A DNA stretch of 64,000 nucleotides from Lysobacter firmicutimachus (GTDB lineage: Bacteria; Pseudomonadota; Gammaproteobacteria; Xanthomonadales; Xanthomonadaceae), in contig NZ_JBANDL010000002.1 in assembly GCF_037027445.1 (NCBI RefSeq), positions 744,001 through 808,000 of the forward strand. The letters run 5' to 3'. The position numbers and the translations under genes are program-made. The notes beneath the pieces were generated by a model. That model worked only from the letters and a program-made list of their open reading frames with translations. It was not told the DNA's origin and made no database searches. Below, piece after piece: positions 1-8,334 of the stretch (position 1 is the first letter of the stretch; every line of letters begins with the position of its first letter).

Positions 1-1037
1 TGGCGTTGGCGCTGGTGCTGATCGTGCTCGACCATCGCGGCGGCTGGCTCAGCCAGGCGCGCAAGCAGGTCGCCACCGCGGTGGCGCCGTTGTGGGCGGT
101 GGCCGGCATGCCCGGACGCCTGATCGAACGGGTCAGCGACGACGCCGGCACCCTGAGCCGGCTGACCGAAGAGAACCGCCGCCTGCGCAACGAGGCCTTG
201 GTCAACCAGGCGCGGATGGCGCGGCTGCAGTCGGTCGCCGCCGACAACCAGCGCCTGCGCGGCCTGCTGGAAGCGGCCGAGCGCGGCAACCTGGACGTGG
301 TGCTGGCGCCGATCCTCGACATCGATCTCGACCCGAGCAAGCAACGGCTGGTGCTCGACGCCGGCAGCCGCGACCGCATCCGGGTCGGCCAGAGCGTGAT
401 CGACGCCGGCGGCCTGCTCGGCCAGATCACCGGCATCACCGCGATGCACGCCAGCGTGCTGCTGATCACCGACCCGTCGCACGCGGTGCCGGTGGCGGTG
501 GCGCGCAACGGCGTGCGCCTGGTGGTGTACGGCGAAGGCCGCAGCGACCACCTGACCCTGCGCAGCGTGCCGCTGTCCAGCGACGTGCGCGAGGGCGACG
601 TGCTGGTGACCTCGGGCCTGGGCGGGCGATTCCCGCCGGGTTTTCCGGTCGGCACCATCACCGCGCTCAAGCCCGACGACAGCCGCGCCTTCCTGGTCGG
701 CGAAGTGCGGCCGGCCGCGCAGCTGGACCGTGGCCGCGAAGTGCTGGTGCTGCTGTCGTTGCCGCCCGCGCCGGCGCCGAGCGAGCCCTTCGACACCCAG
801 CCGGCGATGGCGCAGGCCGCAGGCGCGGCGCCCGCCGCGAACCACCCAGCGGCCGGCGCCGCGGGCAACGCAGCGAATGCCGCGGCCAGGCCCGGCGCCG
901 CTCCGGCACCGGCGGGCACCGCCGCGAGCCGCCCGGCGACGGTTGCGCCGCCCGCGTCGCCGTCCACCGCGCCGCGCCGCCCGGCTTCGCCCGCGACCGG
1001 CCCGGCCGCGCCCGCCGCCAGCGAGGACACGCCGTGA
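1..1037 (+). CDS. mreC: MreC rod-shape protein (5' end outside window)
   Basis: MreC is the periplasmic scaffold that links the MreB cytoskeleton to the elongation peptidoglycan synthases. The frame is open from the window edge, so the true start and most of the N-terminal membrane segment are missing. Visible are a coiled coil rich in Leu, Arg and Asn (the SRLTEENRRLRNEAL stretch), then the beta-rich MreC core containing the typical DAGSRDRIRVGQSV and TSGLGGRFPPGFPVG stretches. The last roughly 85 residues are an Ala/Pro low-complexity tail, longer than in E. coli MreC. The stop overlaps the GTG start of mreD by 4 bp, followed by mrdA and rodA, which is the conserved elongasome order. Identification is firm; only the start is unknown. 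Confidence 0.95.
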   Translation, partial: ALALVLIVLDHRGGWLSQARKQVATAVAPLWAVAGMPGRLIERVSDDAGTLSRLTEENRRLRNEALVNQARMARLQSVAADNQRLRGLLEAAERGNLDVVLAPILDIDLDPSKQRLVLDAGSRDRIRVGQSVIDAGGLLGQITGITAMHASVLLITDPSHAVPVAVARNGVRLVVYGEGRSDHLTLRSVPLSSDVREGDVLVTSGLGGRFPPGFPVGTITALKPDDSRAFLVGEVRPAAQLDRGREVLVLLSLPPAPAPSEPFDTQPAMAQAAGAAPAANHPAAGAAGNAANAAARPGAAPAPAGTAASRPATVAPPASPSTAPRRPASPATGPAAPAASEDTP

Positions 1038-1519
1038 CCCGCGCCCGCCACCATTGGGTGCTGCCGACCAGCCTGGTCGTCGCGCTCGCGCTGAGCCTGT
1101 TGCCGCTGCCGCAGTTGCTGCAGCCGCTGCGGCCGTTCTGGCTCGGCCTGGTGCTGGCCTACTGGGTGATCGAGGACCCCGAGCGGGTCGGACTGGGCTT
1201 CTCGTTCCTGGTCGGCCTGGCCGGCGATCTGGTCTCCGACGGCCTGCTCGGCGAGCAGGCGCTGCGGCTGGTCATCATGGCCTTCATCCTGCAGCGCTTC
1301 CGCGCCCGGTTGCGCTTCTTCCCTTTGTCGCAGCAGGCGCTGGCGATCGGCGGGCTGATGCTCAACGACCGCATCGTCACCTTCGCCATCCACACCGTGC
1401 TGCGCGAGCCGACCCTGCCGGCGGCGTTCTGGCTGGCGCCGCTGGCCGGCATGCTGCTGTGGCCGCCGATCTTCCTGCTGCTGGACGCGCTGCGCCTGGG
1501 CAGCTGGCGGAGACGCTGA
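1034..1519 (+). CDS. mreD: MreD rod-shape inner-membrane protein
   Basis: A 161-residue hydrophobic protein with about five membrane segments, the size and profile of MreD, the small integral membrane partner of MreC in the elongasome. The start is the GTG inside the GTGA overlap with mreC; this gives the usual MreD length and implies translational coupling. The internal DPERVGLGFSFLVGLAGDLVSDGLLGEQ stretch corresponds to the conserved MreD core (a GLxxDL-type motif). mrdA starts 1 bp after its stop. Position between mreC and mrdA supports the call as much as the sequence does, because MreD is poorly conserved. Confidence 0.92.
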   Translation: MTRARHHWVLPTSLVVALALSLLPLPQLLQPLRPFWLGLVLAYWVIEDPERVGLGFSFLVGLAGDLVSDGLLGEQALRLVIMAFILQRFRARLRFFPLSQQALAIGGLMLNDRIVTFAIHTVLREPTLPAAFWLAPLAGMLLWPPIFLLLDALRLGSWRRR

Positions 1520-1520
1520 G

Positions 1521-3710
1521 ATGCGGCCGCGCCGACGGGTGCTGAAAAACAACGCGGCCGAGGCCGACCAGTTCCGCGCCCGCGCCGCGATCGCCTTCGC
1601 CTGCGTGCTGGCGGGCGTGATCGGCCTGGGCTTCTGGTATTTCCGCCTGCAGGTCTGGCAGCACGCCGACTACGCGATGCGCTCGGAAGCCAACCGGGTC
1701 AAGCTGCGCCCGGTGGTGCCGGGACGCGGGCTGATCTACGACCGCCAGGGCCGCATCCTCGCCGACAACGTGCCCGCGTTCCGGATCGAGGTCACCCCGA
1801 TGGAGGCCGGCGACAGCGACAAGTGGCTGCCGCAGTTGGCGTCGGTGGTGAACCTGTCGCCGGAGGACATCAAGCGCTACGAGAACGAGCGCAAGGCCAC
1901 CCGCGGCTTCAAGCCGATCGTGCTGAAGATGCGGGTCAGCGACGAAGAGGTCGCCGCGTTCGCGGTCGACCGCTGGCGCTTCCCCGGCGTCGAGCTGGTG
2001 TCCTACCTCAACCGCCGTTATCCCTACGGCGACCTGTTCGCGCACGTGATCGGCTATGTCGGCCGGGTCGACACCAAGGACCAGGAGTCGATGGGCGCCA
2101 ACGCCGGCGTGCTGACCCACACCGGCAAGACCGGCCTGGAACGCTTCTACGAATCGCAGTTGCGCGGCCAGATCGGCTACGAGCAGATCGAGACCAACGT
2201 CGACGGCCGCCCGATCCGCCAGGTCGGCCATGTCCCGGCCAAGCCCGGCGCCGACCTGCGTTTGAGCATCGACATGGACCTGCAGCGCGCCATGGTGGCC
2301 GCGTTCGGCGAAATGGACGGCTCGGCGGTCGCGGTCGACCCGCGCACCGGCGAAGTGCTGGGCATGGTCAGCCTGCCCAGCTACGACACCAACCTGTTCG
2401 TCAACGGCATCTCCAGCGCCGACTACAAGCGCCTCAACGAAGACCCCTCGCGGCCGCAGTTCAACCGCAACGTGCTCGGCGGCGGCCCGCCGGGTTCGAC
2501 CATGAAGCCGTTCGTGGCCCTGGCCGGCCTCGACAGCGGCTTGCGCCGGCCCGAGGACCGCACTCTGTCGACCGGCGAGTTCCACATTCCCGGGCAGAAG
2601 CGCGGCTACCGCGACTCGCACGGCGGCGGCCACGGCTGGGTCGACCTGCGCGAGTCGATCGCGCAATCGGTCAACACCTACTACTACAAGCTGGCGCTGG
2701 AGATGGGCATCGCCCGCTTCGACCAGTACATGCTGCGCTACGGCTTCGGCCAGCAGACCGGCATCGACCTGGCCGGCGAGAACACCGGCATCCTGCCGTC
2801 GCCGGAGTGGAAGGCCAAGCGCAACAAGAAGGAAGGCTGGTATCCGGGCGAAACCGTCATCGCCGGCATCGGCCAGGGCTATTGGGTGGTGACCGCGCTG
2901 CAACTGGCGCGCGGCACCGCCGCGATCGCCAACGGCGGCCACCTGCAGCAACTGCACCTGGTGCGCGAAATCCGCACCGGCTACGAGGCGCCGTGGGTGC
3001 CGAACGTGGTCAAGCCGCCGAGCCTGATCACCGACCATCCGCAGCACCTGCGCGCGGTGCGCGAAGGCATGGAGGCGACCATCCACGGCGGCCGCGGCAC
3101 CGCGCGGATCATGGCCCGCGGCGCGCCCTACCGCATGGCCGGCAAGACCGGCACCGCGCAGAAGGTCAGCCGCAAGGGCAACGTCAGCATGAATCCGCAT
3201 TCGCTGCCGTACCACCTGCGCCACCAGGCGCTGTTCGTCGGTTACGCGCCGGCCGAGAACCCGACCATCGCGGTCGCGGTGGTGGTCGAGCACGGCGGCT
3301 ACGGCGGCAGCACCGCCGCGCCGATCGCGCGCAAGATCTTCGACGCGTGGCTGCTCGGCAAGATGCCGGAGACCGAACCGTCCAAGGACGCGCCGGCGGT
3401 GCCCAGCTTCGCCGACGTCTCGGTCGAGTCCGGCACGGTCGCGGGCGCGGAGCCGGCGGTGGTGCCGGTGGCGGTCAACGGCGCCTGGGCCGCGGCGGTC
3501 GCGCAGGCCAACGCGCGCGTGGCCGCGCAGCCGGGGCGCGCGCCGCAGGCGCTGGCGCGGCCCGCCTTGCCGGGACTGCCGGCGCCTGGCGAACGCGATG
3601 CGGGCGCCGGCGCGGCAGGCGACGCCAGCCGGGCCGATGCCGCCGCCGAAGCGCCGGCCGAGCCCGCCGCCGACACCGGTGCGGCGCCGGCGACGGAGCC
3701 GCAACGATGA
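1521..3710 (+). CDS. mrdA: Penicillin-binding protein 2, elongation transpeptidase
   Basis: A class B PBP that cross-links lateral-wall peptidoglycan together with RodA. There is one N-terminal membrane anchor (about residues 25-45), then the PBP dimerisation domain and the transpeptidase domain. The three penicillin-binding motifs are visible: STMK with nucleophile Ser326, SVN at 383-385 and KTG at 542-544. At 729 residues it is about 100 longer than E. coli PBP2; the excess is an Ala/Pro-rich C-terminal tail from about residue 620. It starts 1 bp after mreD and overlaps rodA by 4 bp (ATGA). Confidence 0.96.
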   Translation: MRPRRRVLKNNAAEADQFRARAAIAFACVLAGVIGLGFWYFRLQVWQHADYAMRSEANRVKLRPVVPGRGLIYDRQGRILADNVPAFRIEVTPMEAGDSDKWLPQLASVVNLSPEDIKRYENERKATRGFKPIVLKMRVSDEEVAAFAVDRWRFPGVELVSYLNRRYPYGDLFAHVIGYVGRVDTKDQESMGANAGVLTHTGKTGLERFYESQLRGQIGYEQIETNVDGRPIRQVGHVPAKPGADLRLSIDMDLQRAMVAAFGEMDGSAVAVDPRTGEVLGMVSLPSYDTNLFVNGISSADYKRLNEDPSRPQFNRNVLGGGPPGSTMKPFVALAGLDSGLRRPEDRTLSTGEFHIPGQKRGYRDSHGGGHGWVDLRESIAQSVNTYYYKLALEMGIARFDQYMLRYGFGQQTGIDLAGENTGILPSPEWKAKRNKKEGWYPGETVIAGIGQGYWVVTALQLARGTAAIANGGHLQQLHLVREIRTGYEAPWVPNVVKPPSLITDHPQHLRAVREGMEATIHGGRGTARIMARGAPYRMAGKTGTAQKVSRKGNVSMNPHSLPYHLRHQALFVGYAPAENPTIAVAVVVEHGGYGGSTAAPIARKIFDAWLLGKMPETEPSKDAPAVPSFADVSVESGTVAGAEPAVVPVAVNGAWAAAVAQANARVAAQPGRAPQALARPALPGLPAPGERDAGAGAAGDASRADAAAEAPAEPAADTGAAPATEPQR

Positions 3711-4822
3711 GAGTGATCCTGCGCTACCTGTGGGACCTGGCCCAACGCTTCGCCCGCACCCTCGACCTGCCGCTGCTGGGCGCCTTGCTGGCGCTGATGG
3801 CGATCGGCCTGGCGGTGCTGTACAGCGCCGGCGAACATTCCACCCGCATGGTCTTCGCCCAGGGCTCGCGCTTCGCCGTCGGCCTGGGAGCGATGTGGGG
3901 CCTGTCGCGGCTGCCGCCGTCGCAACTGCGCAACTGGACGCCGCTGGCCTATGCGTTCTCGATGGTGCCGCTGCTGCTGGTGCTGCTGATCGGCACCGGC
4001 AAGCACGGCCGCCATTGGATCGACCTGAAGGTGTTCTATTTCCAGCCGGCCGAACTGCTCAAGCTCAGCCTGCCGATGATGGTGGCCTGGTTCCTCAATC
4101 GCCAGGCGCTGCCGCCGAAGGTCGGCACGGTGCTGATCGCCGGCCTGCTGATCGGCGCGCCGACCGGACTGATCCTGCTCCAGCCCGACTTCGGCACCGC
4201 GATGCTGGTCGGCATCAGCGGCGCGTTCGCGCTGTACCTGGCGGGCCTGCCGTGGTGGTGGTTCGGCGCCGCCTTCAGCGCGGTCGCCGCGATCGCGCCG
4301 GTGGCCTGGTTCTGGCTGCTGCGGCCGTACCAGAAAGACCGCATCCTGACCTTCCTCAACCCGGAAACCGACCCGCTCGGCACCGGCTGGAACATCATCC
4401 AGTCCAAGATCGCGATCGGCGCCGGCGGCATGACCGGCAAGGGCTGGCTGCAGGGCTCGCAGTCGCACTTGAACTACCTGCCCGAACACACCACCGACTT
4501 CATCTTCGCCGTGCTCAGCGAAGAGTTCGGCTGGGTCGGCGTGGCCACGGTGCTGGCCTTGTATCTGTTCGTGGTCGGCCGCTGCCTGTGGATCGCCGCC
4601 GAGGCGCGCGACGGCTACTCGCGCCTGATCGCCGGCGCCCTGGGACTGGCCTTCTTCGTCTACGTGATCGTCAACGGCGGCATGATCTCGGGCCTGCTGC
4701 CGGTGGTCGGCGTGCCGATGCCCCTGCTCAGCTACGGCGGCACCTCGGCGGTGTCGTTGCTCGCCGGCCTCGGCGTGGTGATGGCGGTCAAGGCGCATCG
4801 GCCGGTGCATAGCGGCCGCTGA
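3707..4822 (+). CDS. rodA: RodA, SEDS peptidoglycan glycosyltransferase
   Basis: The SEDS-family polymerase that, paired with PBP2, polymerises lipid II during cell elongation. At 371 residues with about ten hydrophobic segments it matches the family. Characteristic stretches include GTGKHGRHWIDL, FQPAELLKLSLP, LQPDFGTAMLV (the conserved catalytic-region Asp), LPEHTTDFIFAVLSEEFG and GLLPVVGVPMPLLSYGGTS near the C-terminus. The ATG lies in the ATGA overlap with mrdA. In related genomes mltB and rlpA normally follow closely; here they begin almost 13 kb downstream. Confidence 0.96.
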   Translation: MRVILRYLWDLAQRFARTLDLPLLGALLALMAIGLAVLYSAGEHSTRMVFAQGSRFAVGLGAMWGLSRLPPSQLRNWTPLAYAFSMVPLLLVLLIGTGKHGRHWIDLKVFYFQPAELLKLSLPMMVAWFLNRQALPPKVGTVLIAGLLIGAPTGLILLQPDFGTAMLVGISGAFALYLAGLPWWWFGAAFSAVAAIAPVAWFWLLRPYQKDRILTFLNPETDPLGTGWNIIQSKIAIGAGGMTGKGWLQGSQSHLNYLPEHTTDFIFAVLSEEFGWVGVATVLALYLFVVGRCLWIAAEARDGYSRLIAGALGLAFFVYVIVNGGMISGLLPVVGVPMPLLSYGGTSAVSLLAGLGVVMAVKAHRPVHSGR

Positions 4823-4855
4823 GCCGGCTGCAGCGCCGGGCTCCGGGCTCTCCGG

Positions 4856-4879
4856 GGTAGGAGCGGCGTGAGCCGCGAC
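4856..4879 (+). repeat. REP-like palindrome (single copy)
   Basis: The sequence GGTAGGAGCGGCGTGAGCCGCGAC, with a short GCGGC/GCCGC stem, sits 34 bp after the rodA stop. The same element recurs four times at 30996-31242. It is typical of the dispersed extragenic palindromes of Xanthomonadaceae. The rest of the 238-bp gap to the next gene shows no other feature I can support. Confidence 0.65.
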
Positions 4880-5060
4880 CGCGAACCATCACGCATGCCA
4901 GCACAAACACAGGCTGCCGTAAATTCGACTACGGTTTCATTGTGCGCGGTGCCCATTCGACTACAGCCACGCGGCATTCGCGTAGGTAGACTCAACGATA
5001 GGCCGTCCACTGAACACAACCGTCGCGCGGCCGCCAGGACCTGGGACGAAGGACGCTGCC

Positions 5061-5795
5061 ATGCCCCCTGCTCGATGGCTCCACCCCACCGCTGCGCTGA
5101 TCGCCGGTCTGGCCTTGCTCGGTTGCGCACGCCAGCCGGCGCAAGCCGCCGCCGATACGGAAAAGGACTCCGCCGTGACTCAAACACAAGCCCCGCAGGG
5201 CGGTGAGGCCTCCGCCGATGCCGTCGCCGCACAGTTGGATCGCATCGCCGAGCAGTCCGTTTCGCCGTCCACGCCTTCCATCGCGCCTGTGCCTTTGCCG
5301 CCGGTGCCCCCCGGGCCTGAACTGACCGCAGAAGCCTGGCGTACGCGCATCCTGCGGCTCATCGACGGCCTGAAGACCCCGCTGGACACCCGGCCGGAAC
5401 GCGTCGCCGAATGGCTAGGGCTGACCTTGGTGGATAGAAACGGCAGCCACGAGGCGACCGGCCTATTGCCGGGCGGAGCCACGTACAAGGTCTGGGTGGA
5501 CGCGCTGTATCGCGAATCGCCGGACAAATGGACGGTGGGTTTGTCGCAGACAGTGTACGAAGGACCGGTTGCCTGCCTGTTCGAACTGGACAGCCTGCGT
5601 CGCCACGTTCAACCGCTGGGCTACGCAGGCAAGGAGGGCTGGCGCGACCGCGCTGGCGACGAACATGCCTCGTACTCCAAACGCACCGCCGAAGGCACCG
5701 TGATCGCACTGCTGGCGGACGTGATTACGGTGTCGGGCCAGTCTTGCGTGCGCAGCCTGCGCATCGACGCCTTCAAGGACGAGGCGCATGGCTGA
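5061..5795 (+). CDS. Lipoprotein, putative immunity protein (X-Tfi) for the downstream effector
   Basis: A 244-residue protein with a lipoprotein signal peptide: a hydrophobic stretch ending in the lipobox LLGC with Cys22. Residues after the Cys are Ala/Gln/Pro-rich for about 65 residues, followed by a globular domain containing LTAEAWRTRILRLIDGLKTP and WTVGLSQTVYEGPVACLFEL. It has no family I recognise. Its stop overlaps the start of the next gene by 8 bp, and that gene encodes a protein with a C-terminal XVIPCD secretion domain. In Xanthomonas and Lysobacter, effectors of the bacterial-killing type IV system are usually encoded just after a cognate immunity lipoprotein, so this role is inferred from order, overlap and lipobox. 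Confidence 0.75.
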   Translation: MPPARWLHPTAALIAGLALLGCARQPAQAAADTEKDSAVTQTQAPQGGEASADAVAAQLDRIAEQSVSPSTPSIAPVPLPPVPPGPELTAEAWRTRILRLIDGLKTPLDTRPERVAEWLGLTLVDRNGSHEATGLLPGGATYKVWVDALYRESPDKWTVGLSQTVYEGPVACLFELDSLRRHVQPLGYAGKEGWRDRAGDEHASYSKRTAEGTVIALLADVITVSGQSCVRSLRIDAFKDEAHG

Positions 5796-7218
5796 AATAC
5801 ACGGCGATATCCGCCTCTTGATCGATGAGCTGTCCCATCAACCGGGATTGCCTCCGGGGGCCGTGAAGGATCTGGAAACGGCCATCGCGAGCTCGCCATA
5901 TTTGGCTAACGTCTTGGCGTCGTCGATCCAAAGCGGCGACCTCAAGCATCTGGCGATCTCGAATCATCCCAACGAAGCAGGGCGCTACGACAGCAAGACG
6001 GGCACCATTTCCCTGGTTGCCGAAAATTTCGACCGCCAGCGCTGGCACGACCCGCAATTGCGCCAGGACAACATCGCGGTGGTGCTGGGCCATGAAGCCG
6101 GCCACGCGTTGCTGGCGGAGGCCGAGCGGCGCGAGCGCTATCTGCTCAACTACAACGCGACCGAAGCGGTGCGCCAAGCGTCGCATGAGGGAACGTCTGC
6201 AGACGTAACCGCCCCGGTCGAGCGCTATCTCAAGTTCACGCGACGCAACGAGGCGATGGCCGAGTTGGTGGGCATGAACGCATTGGCCAGCCGTACCAGC
6301 GGCGGACAAGCAGCCGAGTTCAATCGGGAGGAATTTCTGCGGCGGGCAGACCCTTCCACGCCGTGTGTGGAGAACGGCGTATTGGCGTCCGGGGTTCGCC
6401 TCTCCCCCGATGGGATCCAGCGAACCGGCAACAAGCTGGTCAGCCCGGCGGTGGAAGCCGTGGCGCAGTGCTATACCGATCGGGCGTCACGCCTGGGCCT
6501 GCATGGCGATTCCGGCTACGCGGCCTATTACGGCGCCTACGCCATGGAAACCTTGCACGAGGCGAGGCGCAACTATGCCCGGGGGACGACGATGCATGTG
6601 CCGGACATCGAACTCGATTTGGCCGCCCTGAAGCTCGACCCACGCAAGATCGAGCGGGCCGGTGTCGACCTGGGTGGGGAGGGGCAGTCGTTCGCCTATG
6701 TCGATATCAGCCACGGGCAGCGCAACTATGAGGCCATATCGCACACCCACTCGCGCGTCGCGCCGGGGTCGCGCAAAGACGTGGCCGAGGTCGCGCAACC
6801 GGCAGTGCCGAGCCAACCGCGTGCGGACCATCCATCGCATCCGGACTTCGCGGCCTACAATTTGATCCGGCAAGCCGTCCGTAGCGACGGGCGATGGAGC
6901 GAACAGCAATCCGACAACATCGCGGCTGCGTTGCTGCGTGAACACAAGGCCGATCCGCTGAGCAAACGGCTGGATGAGGTGGTGGTCGGCCGCCCTACCG
7001 AACAGGGTGAGGTGAACGTCTTCGCGGTCTATGCGCCATTCGGCAAGCAAGGGCCGTTCTTCACCACCCACGTGGATACTCATGCCGCATCGCAGGTTCC
7101 TGCTGAGCGGAGCCTCGCCAAGGTAGAGCAGATCAACCAGCAGCGGGCGCAAGAACCCGCCCAGGCGCAGTTGCTAGAGCCAGCGCCGGCGCAGGGCGGA
7201 CCGCGGCTAGCGCTGTAA
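5788..7218 (+). CDS. XVIPCD-domain effector (X-Tfe) with HExxH zinc-protease-like domain
   Basis: A 476-residue protein with no signal peptide. The N-terminal part has a zinc-metallopeptidase signature HEAGH at 102-106, followed by a Glu-rich helix NEAMAEL (Glu155, Glu159) that could give the third metal ligand. The C-terminal 129 residues, from HPSHPDFAAYNLIRQAV at about 348, match the layout of XVIPCD: HPD...YNLIRQAV, then SDNIAAALL, a VFAVYAP strand and a Gln-rich tail (VEQINQQRAQEPAQAQ). XVIPCD binds the VirD4 coupling protein of the Xanthomonadales-like T4SS that injects toxins into rival bacteria. No T4SS genes lie in this window. The toxic reaction, probably proteolysis in the target envelope, is inferred from HExxH alone. 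The start overlaps the lipoprotein gene by 8 bp. Confidence 0.82.
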   Translation: MAEIHGDIRLLIDELSHQPGLPPGAVKDLETAIASSPYLANVLASSIQSGDLKHLAISNHPNEAGRYDSKTGTISLVAENFDRQRWHDPQLRQDNIAVVLGHEAGHALLAEAERRERYLLNYNATEAVRQASHEGTSADVTAPVERYLKFTRRNEAMAELVGMNALASRTSGGQAAEFNREEFLRRADPSTPCVENGVLASGVRLSPDGIQRTGNKLVSPAVEAVAQCYTDRASRLGLHGDSGYAAYYGAYAMETLHEARRNYARGTTMHVPDIELDLAALKLDPRKIERAGVDLGGEGQSFAYVDISHGQRNYEAISHTHSRVAPGSRKDVAEVAQPAVPSQPRADHPSHPDFAAYNLIRQAVRSDGRWSEQQSDNIAAALLREHKADPLSKRLDEVVVGRPTEQGEVNVFAVYAPFGKQGPFFTTHVDTHAASQVPAERSLAKVEQINQQRAQEPAQAQLLEPAPAQGGPRLAL

Positions 7219-7263
7219 TCGAACTGCGGTTGGCTTCCGGGCTGCCTACTTGTCTCAGCTCAG

Positions 7264-7362
7264 CTATGCCAGCAGCTCGGTGGTGCCATGCTCGCTGAAC
7301 TCGTCCTGATAATCGCGATCAAGACCTTCGCCCCATGCACAGCGGCCACTCTGCTTGCCCAC
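7264..7362 (-). pseudogene. Possible remnant of a protein C-terminus
   Basis: On the minus strand a 32-codon open stretch ends in TAG and reads like a genuine C-terminus (…AWGEGLDRDYQDEFSEHG…), with acidic and aromatic residues unlike random GC-rich reading. An in-frame TGA stands just upstream and no start codon or ribosome site is evident. It may be what is left of a gene lost at the edge of the effector locus. I do not recognise the family. The rest of the 7219-7459 gap shows nothing. Confidence 0.25.
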
Positions 7363-7459
7363 TCAGAGAGGCAGGGGCGGCGCCAGCCGCGATCACGACG
7401 TCCGCGCGCCGGCGCAAACCGCACCCAGGGGGCGCACCGGCCGTCTGCGTGACAGGTCG

Positions 7460-7906
7460 CTATCCCGATTTGCGAACCGCTCTGGCGCGCCTGCCTTGCC
7501 GCGACTTGCAAGCTGTGTCGGGGCACACATCCCGCGAAGGCGACGCCGGGGCTTCGCCATCTGCCAACCGCCGCGCCAAATCGGGATGCTCTCGGCAGAA
7601 CCGCGCGTTAGCTGCCAATCCGCCCCAGTGCTGCGCGTAGGCCAGAGCATCGTCCGCTCGCTCCACAAAACGACGTTGTCGCTCAGGAGAAAGATCTGCC
7701 TCCATCGACTCAAGGGCTACTTCCAGGAACTCTCTTGCCTCGGTCACTGCCCGGTGATGCAGGTCCGATGCTTTGGTGTGCAGATAGTCGAGCACAGCCA
7801 TGTCTAGGCGTGCGAGCTGCAGGGGCAGAGTTACGGCGTCTGGAGTCGATTCAAGTAGCTGGAGCAGGAGTGATGTTCCTTGCGGCGAGGTTGGGGCTTC
7901 AGACAT
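7460..7906 (-). CDS. Hypothetical protein, helical
   Basis: A 148-residue protein of unknown function, predicted largely alpha-helical (LLLQLLEST, LDMAVLDYLHTKASDLHHRAVTEAREFLEVALESME). No signal peptide, membrane segment or catalytic motif is seen; the last about 30 residues are basic and low complexity. The ATG is preceded by a good ribosome site (GGAGAG on the minus strand at about 7914-7919). It faces away from the XRE regulator gene at 8061 across a 154-bp AT-rich gap, so the two may share a regulatory region. It lies within the accessory block; nothing identifies a function. Confidence 0.6.
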   Translation of the reverse strand: MSEAPTSPQGTSLLLQLLESTPDAVTLPLQLARLDMAVLDYLHTKASDLHHRAVTEAREFLEVALESMEADLSPERQRRFVERADDALAYAQHWGGLAANARFCREHPDLARRLADGEAPASPSRDVCPDTACKSRQGRRARAVRKSG

Positions 7907-7987
7907 AGCGGCTCTCCATGCGTTCGAAGTCTTCGGCGGATGCGACTGCCGCAGGGCGGTGTCCTACGGCTGTCGCATTGGCGTAGT

Positions 7988-8023
7988 TATATCTGTTTTT
8001 CCGATATCTGAAAAGTAGATATA
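7988..8023. promoter_or_regulatory. Inverted repeat, candidate operator for the XRE regulator
   Basis: TATATCT (7988-7994) and its reverse complement AGATATA (8017-8023) flank a central GATATC palindrome (8003-8008). This AT-rich motif set stands out in GC-rich DNA and lies 38 bp before the start of the XRE-type regulator, where an autoregulatory operator over its promoter is expected. That the regulator binds here is inferred. Confidence 0.4.
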
Positions 8024-8060
8024 GCGTTCTTGTGGACCGTGTCACGACAAGGCCACAGAG

Positions 8061-8306
8061 ATGCCGAAGAAGTCAGTCCATCAGGAAGAACATGCAGTGC
8101 TTGTCAGGCTACTCAAGGAGGTACGGTTGGCATCGGGAGTCACTCAAGTAGGACTAGCGGAGGCTTTGGGCCGTTCGCAATCTCACATTAGTGATATAGA
8201 AAACGGTACGCGTAGATTGGATCTAATTCAGCTCCGCGAATACTGCCTGGCTTGCGGCGTATCGCTCGTTTCATTCGTTAAAAGGTTTGAATCCGAAGTG
8301 ACATAG
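8061..8306 (+). CDS. XRE-family helix-turn-helix regulator
   Basis: An 81-residue protein that is almost entirely one Cro/C1-type DNA-binding domain: LLKEVRLASGVTQVGLAEALGRSQSHISDIENGTRRLDLIQL shows the helix-turn-helix with the typical SQSHISDIENG recognition helix. There is no extra effector domain. Codon and base use are clearly less GC-rich than in the surrounding backbone, and this continues to about 9660, which suggests recent acquisition. It starts 28 bp before the next gene's ATG and is likely co-transcribed with it. It probably controls its own promoter through the inverted repeat upstream. Confidence 0.88.
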   Translation: MPKKSVHQEEHAVLVRLLKEVRLASGVTQVGLAEALGRSQSHISDIENGTRRLDLIQLREYCLACGVSLVSFVKRFESEVT

Positions 8307-8334
8307 TATTTATATATTCGAGAAGGGGTGGGGA

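Noticed and set aside
1377..3704. Very long minus-strand open frame opposite mreD and mrdA
   Set aside because: It is the antisense of high-GC genes; its Arg/Ala/Gly-rich translation has no domain, and both strands cannot be coding here. The same reasoning removes many long frames opposite rlpA, prc, nrdJa, lipA and the efflux genes.
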